A DNA stretch of 6,492 nucleotides from Ramlibacter sp. GTDB lineage: Bacteria; Pseudomonadota; Gammaproteobacteria; Burkholderiales; Burkholderiaceae_C. The notes beneath the pieces were generated by a model. That model saw only the letters and a list, made by a program, of their open reading frames with translations. It was not told the DNA's origin and made no database searches. The translations under genes and the position numbers were made by a program. Shown piece after piece: positions 1 to 4,800 of this stretch. How positions within the stretch are numbered: the stretch's first letter is position 1; every line of letters starts with the position of its first letter. The DNA lies in assembly GCA_023701085.1 (NCBI GenBank), contig JAMPXR010000149.1, positions 1 to 6,492 on the forward strand, given 5' to 3'.

Positions 1-364
1 AGGCCGGCTCGCCGCCGCACAGGTCGCATTTCTGCACCTTGCCGGTTTCCTGCACGTAGTTCACGGTGCCGAACGGGCAGGCGATGGTGCACACCTTGCA
101 GCCCACGCAGGTGGTCTCGTTGACCACCTTCGCACCGGTGAGCCGGTCGATGGTGATGGCCTCCACCGGGCAGGCGTGCAGGCACCAGGCCTCGTCGCAC
201 TGCGTGCAGGTGTAGGGCACTTTCTTGCCGGTGTGATGGAAATCGAACACCTTGATGCGCGAGCGGGCGGTCGCGAAGGTTCCGTAGTTCTCGAACGAGC
301 AGGCCATCTCGCATTGCAGGCAGCCCGTGCACTTGTCCGCGTTGATGTGCAACACCTTTTGCAT
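1..364 (-). CDS. aorA: AorA-like four-cluster ferredoxin subunit of tungsten aldehyde:ferredoxin oxidoreductase (N-terminal 121 residues, runs off the left edge)
   Basis: This is the N-terminal part of an iron-sulfur electron-transfer protein of the HycB/DmsB-like polyferredoxin class. It starts at the ATG at 364-362 as MQKVLHINADKCTGCLQC and stays open to base 1. Cysteine motifs are visible at C12-x2-C15-x2-C18-x3-C22, C53-x2-C56-x4-C61-x3-CP65-66, C86-x2-C89-x2-C92-x3-CP96-97 and C113-x2-C116. The last needs partner cysteines beyond the edge, so four [4Fe-4S] clusters are expected. Small four-cluster subunits like this (AorA, Aromatoleum type) carry electrons to or from the tungstopterin AOR subunit AorB, which oxidises aldehydes to acids or reduces acids. 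The AOR assignment rests partly on the tungstate transporter genes nearby. A subunit of another molybdo- or tungstoenzyme, such as formate dehydrogenase or a DMSO reductase-like enzyme, is the main alternative. The protein has no signal peptide, so it should be cytoplasmic. A strong ribosome binding site precedes the ATG. Confidence 0.75.
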   Translation of the reverse strand, partial: MQKVLHINADKCTGCLQCEMACSFENYGTFATARSRIKVFDFHHTGKKVPYTCTQCDEAWCLHACPVEAITIDRLTGAKVVNETTCVGCKVCTIACPFGTVNYVQETGKVQKCDLCGGEPA

Positions 365-369
365 GTGCG

Positions 370-377
370 CTTCTCCT
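370..377 (-). promoter_or_regulatory. Ribosome binding site of aorA
   Basis: On the minus strand this reads AGGAGAAG, a near-perfect Shine-Dalgarno sequence. AGGAG ends 8 nt before the ATG at 364-362. It fixes the start of the partial ferredoxin gene. It is the strongest ribosome binding site in the window, consistent with a well-translated enzyme subunit. A small potential hairpin, CGGCG-GCTTG-CGCCG at 385-399, lies just upstream in the presumed 5' leader; it has no T tract and I assign it no role. Confidence 0.8.
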
Positions 378-403
378 GGGAAAACGGCGGCTTGCGCCGC
401 ATA

Positions 404-425
404 GCTATGAATGGGAAAACATAGC
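404..425. promoter_or_regulatory. Palindromic operator GCTATGAA-N8-CATAGC, copy 1 (aorA / GAF-Fis regulator intergenic region)
   Basis: The inverted repeat GCTATG-N10-CATAGC has perfect 6-bp arms. Extending outward, ATAGCTATG (401-409) pairs with CATAGCCAT (420-428) at 8 of 9 positions. The same arms with the same 10-bp spacing, plus the AA after the left arm, recur at 4729-4750 in the other divergent promoter region. Extra half-sites lie alongside: CATAGC at 400-405, overlapping to give the perfect palindrome CATAGCTATG, and CATAGC at 443-448. The right size for a dimeric winged-HTH protein, it sits 40 bp before the aorA start codon. I infer it is bound by the ModE-PBP regulator encoded at 4801-5892. 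ModE boxes elsewhere also use CGnTAT/ATAnCG-like half-sites, but the match is only partial. Confidence 0.65.
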
Positions 426-483
426 CATTGTTGGAACACGGCCATAGCGCAAGCCTAGTGATAACCCTAGGGCGGGGCGGAGT

Positions 484-503
484 TCTCAAGTTGAGACAGC
501 TCA
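484..503. promoter_or_regulatory. Overlapping dyads upstream of the GAF-Fis regulator, possible autoregulatory site
   Basis: Two inverted repeats overlap here: the perfect TCTCAA-G-TTGAGA at 484-496 and TGAG-ACAG-CTCA at 492-503, sharing the TGAGA segment. They lie 31-50 bp before the ATG of the Fis-HTH regulator at 534, a usual place for an autoregulatory site. They differ from the GCTATG/CATAGC operator, so they suggest a second DNA-binding protein, most simply the GAF-Fis regulator itself. Short palindromes occur by chance, so this is only a candidate. The rest of the 365-533 intergenic region shows no convincing -35/-10 pair and no clear -24/-12 sigma-54 promoter. Confidence 0.35.
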
Positions 504-533
504 TCCGTAGGCGGCGAAAGCCCCGATGCGGAA

Positions 534-1649
534 ATGGCCGACAATCGCCGCATGCTCAGCACCCTGCCCGCGGTCCCGCGCGACCGGCTCGCGCTCATCG
601 CCAGCGCGCGCCGTGCCGTGCTCCATGGGGATCATGGCGGCCCCGCGCCCGCGCTCGAACCCTGGGTCGAGCGGTCCTGGCGCCGCTGCCTGGCACAGGG
701 CCAGCGTCCCGAACAACGGCTGGGATTCGACCCGATCCCGGCCCGCGCCCGGCAACGCCTGGCCGACGCGAGCCGGCCGCTGGTGCAGGCCGCCCGGCCC
801 GTGCTCGATCGCCTGTCCCGCGCCCTGGCCAGCACGCGCTATTTCGCTGTCCTGACCAACAGCGAGGGTGTCGTCGTCGACGCATACGGACCGATCGACC
901 GCGGCGATCGCCGCGCCGACCTCATCACGCGCATCGGCGTCGACCTGTCGGAGCGCTGCGTGGGCACCACCGCCATCGGCGCTGCCCTGGCCGAACTGCA
1001 GCCGGTCTGGCTGCATCGCGGCGAGCATTTCTTCGACGACACCTGCGTCTACAGCTGCGCCGGCGCGCCGCTGTTCGGTCCCGACGGCCTGTGCGTGGGC
1101 ATGCTGGACCTGACCGGCATAGCCGCGGCCGAGCGGCCCGAGCTCAAGCACCTGGCCGCGCAGTCGGCGCGCAGCATCGAGAACGCCCTCACGCTCGCGG
1201 TCGGGCACAGCCTGCTGCTCAGGCTGAACTGGCCGGGCCGCTCACTCGGCGGCGACGAGGACGGCCTGGTCTGCCTGGACGCGGACGGCTGGGTCGCCGG
1301 CAGCAATCATGCGGCCCGCCTGATGGTTCCGCAGCTGGGCGCGCCGGGCGCGCCCGCGCATTGCAGCGAGCTGTTCGCGCAGCCCTGGGAACAGCTGTTC
1401 GACCTGGCGCGGCATGGCCAGCGCGCCGATCCGGTGGAAGTGCCGCTGTGGTCGGGCTTGCGGCTGCATGCCCTGGCGCAGCGGCCGGGCGATCCGGTGG
1501 CGGCCGTCGCGCCGCGCGTGCCCTTGCGCGACGTGGAAATCGCGATGATCCGACGGGCAGTCGCGGACGCGCACGGCAACGTGCTGCAGGCGGCCCGGGC
1601 ACTGGGCATCAGCCGCGCCACGATCTATCGAAAGCTGGGGCGCAAGTAG
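534..1649 (+). CDS. AcoR-like GAF and Fis-type HTH transcriptional regulator lacking the AAA+ domain
   Basis: This 371-residue cytoplasmic regulator resembles acetoin catabolism regulator AcoR at both ends. A GAF-type sensor domain spans about residues 75-225, with family motifs at 107-119 (LTNSEGVVVDAYG), 139-152 (SERCVGTTAIGAAL) and 165-195 (HFFDDTC... ending in MLDLTG). A weakly PAS-like stretch follows at about 243-316. The C-terminus is a Fis-type helix-turn-helix (about 333-371, including QAARALGISRATIYRKL). Full AcoR proteins have over 600 residues. Here the central ATPase is missing: there is no Walker A GESGTGKE and no GAFTGA loop, so it cannot remodel sigma-54 holoenzyme in the usual way. 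It is divergent from aorA and may tune that operon in response to an aldehyde, alcohol or similar ligand; this is inference. The ATG at 534 is the only upstream in-frame ATG, since a stop lies at 492-494. Its ribosome binding site is poor, and the ATG at 552 is an alternative. Confidence 0.88.
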   Translation: MADNRRMLSTLPAVPRDRLALIASARRAVLHGDHGGPAPALEPWVERSWRRCLAQGQRPEQRLGFDPIPARARQRLADASRPLVQAARPVLDRLSRALASTRYFAVLTNSEGVVVDAYGPIDRGDRRADLITRIGVDLSERCVGTTAIGAALAELQPVWLHRGEHFFDDTCVYSCAGAPLFGPDGLCVGMLDLTGIAAAERPELKHLAAQSARSIENALTLAVGHSLLLRLNWPGRSLGGDEDGLVCLDADGWVAGSNHAARLMVPQLGAPGAPAHCSELFAQPWEQLFDLARHGQRADPVEVPLWSGLRLHALAQRPGDPVAAVAPRVPLRDVEIAMIRRAVADAHGNVLQAARALGISRATIYRKLGRK

Positions 1650-1668
1650 CTGCGCGGCCCCGCGGCAT

Positions 1669-2418
1669 TCAAGCCTCGTAGCCGAAGCTGCGAATGATCG
1701 CGCGGGCCCGCTCCCCGCGCAGGAAGGCGGCCAGTGCGGCCGCCGCGGCCGAGTCCTTGCCGCGTGTCAGGACAACCGCGTCCTGCCGTATCGGCGCATG
1801 CAGGGCGGCGGGCACCACCCAGCCCGATCCCCTGCCAATGCGGCCGTCCACCGTCACCTGCGACAGCGCGACGAAGCCCAGCGGCGCATTGCCCGTGGCG
1901 ACGAACTGGAAGGTCTGGCTGATGTTTTCTCCCAGCACGAAGCGAGGCCGCAGCCGCTCCAGCAGATTCAGCCGGGTCAGCGTTTCCACCGCCGCCGCGC
2001 CGTAGGGCGCCAGCGTGGGATTGGCCAGCGCGATGTGGCGGAAGTCCCCGCGCGCCAGAACCTCGCCCTTGTCGTCCACCAGGCCCGGCTGCGCGCTCCA
2101 CAGCACGAGCCGGCCGGTCGCATACGTGTACCGGCTGCCCGCCACGGAAAGCCCTTCCTTCTCCAGCCGCGCCGCTGTCGCCTGGTCCGCCGCCAGCAGC
2201 AGCATGAAGGGCGCGCCGCTGCGGATCTGCGCGTAGAAGTTGCCGGTGGCGCCGAAGGCGAGCACGGCCTTGTGGCCGGTCTCCTTCTCGAAGTCGCGCG
2301 CGATGGCCTGCATGGGCGCCATGAAATTCGACGCGACGGCGACGGCCACCTCGCCGGCACGCGCGACGCTCGCCAGCGCGGCAAGGATCGCAAGAGTGAA
2401 GAACGCGAATCGACTCAC
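1669..2418 (-). CDS. modA: ModA-family molybdate/tungstate-binding protein, second binding protein of the tup operon
   Basis: This 249-residue periplasmic oxyanion-binding protein begins at a GTG (2418-2416) that overlaps the tupA stop by 4 nt (GTGA). That overlap and the signal peptide following it decide the start. The signal peptide (residues 1-21) has a hydrophobic core and an ARA-GE cleavage site. ModA-family segments follow: VASNF (28-32), FGATGNFYAQI (55-65), GAPF...LAAD (68-78), ANPTLAPYG (132-140), GENISQTFQFVATG (163-176) and PIRQDAVVL (209-217). Family members deliver molybdate or tungstate to an ABC permease. No mod permease or ATPase is encoded in the window, so I infer it docks on TupB, gives a broader or higher-affinity range, or pairs with a transporter elsewhere. 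The segment usually reading PFDVF is PFMLL here, losing an acidic residue. It is the last gene of the operon and converges on the GAF-Fis regulator with 19 bp between stops. Confidence 0.85.
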   Translation of the reverse strand: MSRFAFFTLAILAALASVARAGEVAVAVASNFMAPMQAIARDFEKETGHKAVLAFGATGNFYAQIRSGAPFMLLLAADQATAARLEKEGLSVAGSRYTYATGRLVLWSAQPGLVDDKGEVLARGDFRHIALANPTLAPYGAAAVETLTRLNLLERLRPRFVLGENISQTFQFVATGNAPLGFVALSQVTVDGRIGRGSGWVVPAALHAPIRQDAVVLTRGKDSAAAAALAAFLRGERARAIIRSFGYEA

Positions 2419-3248
2419 TTCTTTGCGTTGGGAAAGAACAGCTGCTCGCCGCCCATCTTGTAGGCGGCGATGGCCGATTGGCCATCCGGTGACGTGACCC
2501 AGTCGACGAACTTCTGCGCGTTGGCCGCCTTCACGTGCGGATGCTTCGCGGGGTTCACCACCATGACGCCGTACTGATTGAACAGCCTCGTGTCTCCTTC
2601 CACCAGGATCACGAGGTCCCCGCGGTTCTTGAAACTGAGCCAGGTGCCGCGGTCGGCGAGCACATAGGCGCCGGCGGACGCGCCGATGTTCAAGGCCGGG
2701 CCCATGCCGCAGCCGCATTCCTTGTAGCCTGCGCCCTTGGCCGATGACAAAGCGGCCTGGCTCCAGTAGCGCAGCTCGGCCGCGTGCGTGCCGCTCTTGT
2801 CGCCGCGCGAAATGAACGGCGCGTTGGCGGCAGATATCTTCTTCAGCGCCTGCACGATGTCCTTGCCGCGCGTGACGGCCGGATCGCCCCTGGGCCCCAC
2901 GAGAACGAAGTCGTTGTACATCACGGGGAAGCGCTTCACCCCGCCGCCCTCGGCGACGAACTTCTCCTCCGCGGCCTGGTCGTGCACGAACAGCACGTCC
3001 GCGTCGCCGCGCCGCGCCATGTCGATGGCCTGTCCCGTCCCGACCGCGACGACCTTGACGTCCAGGCCGCTCGCCTTCTTGAACTCGGGCAGCAGGTGGC
3101 CGAACAGGCCTGACTGCTCCGTGGACGTGGTGGAGGCCATGACGATGGACTGCGCGCCGGCGGCGGACACGCACAATGCAACGCCCGCGAACACGGACGC
3201 GCGCCAGGACGCGCCCCGGCCCCATCCTGAAAACGACGAAAACATCAT
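2415..3248 (-). CDS. tupA: Tungstate ABC transporter substrate-binding protein TupA
   Basis: This 277-residue protein is the periplasmic tungstate receptor of the TupABC importer. A signal peptide spans about residues 1-32 (twin-arginine-free; hydrophobic run near 19-30, AGA-QS cleavage). The mature protein opens with the TupA signature STTSTEQSGLF (39-49). Further family segments are VGTGQA (69-74), GDADVLFVH (81-89), VMYNDFV (109-115) and SRGDKSGTH (147-155). In known TupA proteins the TTTS-type and SRGD-type segments ligate the oxyanion with very high affinity and select tungstate over molybdate. The first position of TTTS is Ser here. The usual GQGMG segment reads CGCGMG (178-183), adding two cysteines. 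The start is one of two adjacent ATGs (3248 and 3245). The first gives a 4-nt ATGA overlap with the tupC stop and is preferred. Longer in-frame extensions toward 3674 lie inside tupC and would mask the signal peptide. Confidence 0.93.
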   Translation of the reverse strand: MMFSSFSGWGRGASWRASVFAGVALCVSAAGAQSIVMASTTSTEQSGLFGHLLPEFKKASGLDVKVVAVGTGQAIDMARRGDADVLFVHDQAAEEKFVAEGGGVKRFPVMYNDFVLVGPRGDPAVTRGKDIVQALKKISAANAPFISRGDKSGTHAAELRYWSQAALSSAKGAGYKECGCGMGPALNIGASAGAYVLADRGTWLSFKNRGDLVILVEGDTRLFNQYGVMVVNPAKHPHVKAANAQKFVDWVTSPDGQSAIAAYKMGGEQLFFPNAKK

Positions 3249-3946
3249 GCGAGCTCTCCCTTGACGAACAGATCGGCCTCGCGCGAGGTTTCCACCAGCA
3301 GCGGGCTGTTGAAGAATTCCTGGACCGGCAGGTCCGCCAGCACCCGGCCCTGCTCCAGGTAGACGACGCGCGTGGCCAGCCGCTTGACCTGGCCGAGGTT
3401 GTGGCTGGCGAACACCAGCGTCATGCCGCTCTGCGCGAAATCGGCCATCAGAGCCTCGACCTCGCGCTTGGCGTGCGGATCGAGGCTGGAGGTGGGCTCG
3501 TCGAGGAACAACACATGCGGCTTCAGGCTCCAGGCGCGCGCCAGCGCGAGCCGCTGCTGCTGCCCGCCCGACAGCGCCTGCGCGTTGCGCAGCGCCGCGG
3601 CGCCCAAGCCGACGCAGCCCAGCGCGAGCCGGGCCTGCTCCTTCGCTTCTGTCCAGCGGGTGCCGTTGAGCCACAGGGCCAACGCGACGTTGTTCAGCGC
3701 GCTGGACCGCAGCATGTACGGCCGCTGGAACAGCATGGCCTGTCGCATCCCGCTGTCACGCAACACCGAACCCGCGGCGGGTTTCACCAGCCCGTGCAAG
3801 ACCCGCAACAGGGTGCTCTTGCCGCTGCCGTTCGCCCCGATCAGCGCCAGCCGCTCGCCGGTTCCCACGCGCAGGTTGACGCCGGTGAGCGCCGCGACGG
3901 GGCCGAACCGGACCTCGACGGCCTTGAGCTGTATCAAGCCGCTCAT
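3245..3946 (-). CDS. tupC: Tungstate ABC transporter ATP-binding protein TupC
   Basis: This 233-residue ATPase powers the tungstate importer from the cytoplasmic face of the membrane. All ABC landmarks are present: Walker A GANGSGKST (37-45), Q-loop Gln74, signature LSGGQQQR (125-132), Walker B VLFLDEP (145-151), D-loop SSLD (153-156) and H-loop His182. It is a single-domain protein with no C-terminal TOBE/MOP extension. ModC proteins carry such a domain and use it for oxyanion feedback, so feedback must come from elsewhere, probably the ModE-PBP regulator. Its ATG (3946-3944) overlaps the tupB stop by 4 nt (ATGA), and its own TGA overlaps the tupA start. That implies one transcript and coupled translation. 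The tup assignment comes from its position between tupB and tupA; the ATPase sequence alone would fit several anion importers. Confidence 0.93.
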   Translation of the reverse strand: MSGLIQLKAVEVRFGPVAALTGVNLRVGTGERLALIGANGSGKSTLLRVLHGLVKPAAGSVLRDSGMRQAMLFQRPYMLRSSALNNVALALWLNGTRWTEAKEQARLALGCVGLGAAALRNAQALSGGQQQRLALARAWSLKPHVLFLDEPTSSLDPHAKREVEALMADFAQSGMTLVFASHNLGQVKRLATRVVYLEQGRVLADLPVQEFFNSPLLVETSREADLFVKGELA

Positions 3947-4677
3947 GAGGGCGCGGTTTCCACCAGCAGGGGCCGGTTGCCCGCGCCCAGGCGCCAGCGT
4001 CTGACGAGCGAGATCAGCGCGTTGAGCGCCAGGACGACGCCCAGCAGCACGATGCCCAGCGCGAGGGCCAGCGGGAGGTCGCCCTTGCTGGTCTCCAGCG
4101 CGATGGCCGTGGTCATCACGCGGGTGAATCCATCGATGTTGCCACCCACGATCATGACGGCGCCCACCTCCGAAATGGCGCGGCCGAAGCAGGCGATCAC
4201 CACCGTGAGCAGCGCGTACCGCTCATCCCAGGCCAGCAGCAGGCTGCGCAGCAGCTGCCCCGCGCCGAGCGAGCGCAGTTGCTCGCCATGAGCCTGGTCG
4301 GCGTCTTCCACCGACTGGCGGGTCAGCGCCGCCACCACCGGCAGCACCAGCACCACCTGCGCAAGCACCATCGCCTTGAACGAAAAGAGCCAGCCTAGAA
4401 ATCCCAGGGGGCCCGAGCGTGACAGCAACAGATAGACGATGAGCCCGACCACGACCGAAGGCAGGGCGAGCAAGGTATTGAGCAGCGTCAGCAAGGCGCC
4501 GCGTCCGCGAAAGCGCGCCACGCCGAGCCAGGCCCCCAGCGGCAGGCCCAGAGCGCAGGCGAGTGCGCAAGCCACCCCGCTGACGGCCAATGATCGCCCG
4601 ACGATGGCCAGCAGCATGGGGTCGAAACCCGCGATCAGTGCGAGCGCGGTGGCCGCACTGTCGGAAAACGTGTTCAT
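3943..4677 (-). CDS. tupB: Tungstate ABC transporter permease TupB
   Basis: This 244-residue inner-membrane protein forms the tungstate channel. Hydrophobic segments lie near residues 22-52, 61-85, 100-119, 153-176 and 201-225, matching the five or so helices of small ABC permeases. The EAA-type coupling loop that contacts the ATPase is near 131-150 (E132, G138, then a hydrophobic run). The stretch GRAISEVGAVMIVGGN (165-180) followed by TTAIALETSKGD (189-200) is a hallmark of the TupB family and distinguishes it from ModB. It is the first gene of the tupB-tupC-tupA-modA operon, unlike the more usual tupA-first order. The ATG at 4677-4675 has only a weak ribosome binding site; an upstream ATG at 4688 is out of frame. 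The operator at 4729-4750 ends 51 bp before the start codon, so transcription is likely tungstate- or molybdate-regulated. Confidence 0.93.
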   Translation of the reverse strand: MNTFSDSAATALALIAGFDPMLLAIVGRSLAVSGVACALACALGLPLGAWLGVARFRGRGALLTLLNTLLALPSVVVGLIVYLLLSRSGPLGFLGWLFSFKAMVLAQVVLVLPVVAALTRQSVEDADQAHGEQLRSLGAGQLLRSLLLAWDERYALLTVVIACFGRAISEVGAVMIVGGNIDGFTRVMTTAIALETSKGDLPLALALGIVLLGVVLALNALISLVRRWRLGAGNRPLLVETAPS

Positions 4678-4728
4678 TCGCGTCGCATGCTAACGCGCCT
4701 TGCCCGCTGTCCGCATGAGGAATAGCGA

Positions 4729-4750
4729 GCTATGAACACGCCTGCATAGC
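4729..4750. promoter_or_regulatory. Palindromic operator GCTATGAA-N8-CATAGC, copy 2 (tupB / ModE-PBP regulator intergenic region)
   Basis: GCTATG at 4729-4734 and CATAGC at 4745-4750 form a perfect 6-bp inverted repeat with a 10-bp spacer, identical in arms and spacing to 404-425. Fifteen of the 22 positions agree between copies; inside the spacer mainly the AA after the left arm is shared. It sits in the 123-bp gap between the divergent tupB and ModE-PBP genes, 51 bp from tupB and 50 bp from the ATG at 4801. It could control both. Autoregulation plus control of the neighbouring transporter is the usual layout for a ModE-type protein, so this is the most likely binding site for the adjacent gene product. 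Activation versus repression cannot be decided from sequence. Confidence 0.7.
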
Positions 4751-4787
4751 GGCGTTCGGCGGGACGATTCAGGCCCGGCTTGCGCGA

Positions 4788-4793
4788 CATAAT
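4788..4793 (+). promoter_or_regulatory. Possible -10 element of the ModE-PBP gene, implying a leaderless mRNA
   Basis: CATAAT matches the TATAAT -10 consensus at 5 of 6 positions and stands out in a GC-rich stretch. It ends 7 nt before the ATG at 4801, so transcription would begin at or within a base or two of the start codon. No Shine-Dalgarno sequence precedes this ATG, which fits. The -35 region around 4764-4771 is poor (two or so matches to TTGACA), so this promoter would be weak or need an activator. If the start is at 4801, the operator at 4729-4750 is centred near -61. Confidence 0.35.
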
Positions 4794-4800
4794 CGGCACG

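Noticed and set aside
61..504. Minus-strand 147-codon open frame over the aorA start
   Set aside because: It is out of frame with the four-cluster ferredoxin, whose cysteine motifs and ribosome binding site are unmistakable.
365..533. Sigma-54 -24/-12 promoter for the AOR operon
   Set aside because: I looked for TGGC-N7/8-TTGC spacing on both strands and found no convincing match. The AAA-less regulator also argues against it.
1650..1668. GC-rich hairpin (CGCG-N4-CGCG) between the convergent regulator and modA stops as a terminator
   Set aside because: The stem is only 4 bp and no T tract follows on either strand.
428..1681. Long plus-strand open frame of 417 codons overlapping the GAF-Fis regulator
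   Set aside because: Its translation is arginine/alanine/proline-rich low-complexity sequence with no family motif. It is an out-of-frame shadow of the regulator in high-GC DNA.
1669..3225. Long N-terminal extension of the ModA-like protein
   Set aside because: Residues before the GTG at 2418 are a shifted-frame reading of tupA. The signal peptide begins directly at the GTG.
2415..3674. N-terminally extended TupA of 419 residues
   Set aside because: The extension runs through tupC in another frame and would bury the signal peptide. The ATG at 3248 with the ATGA overlap is the natural start.
3176..4291. Plus-strand open frame of 371 codons across tupC and tupB
   Set aside because: It is antisense to two genes with full ABC transporter motifs and shows no motif of its own.
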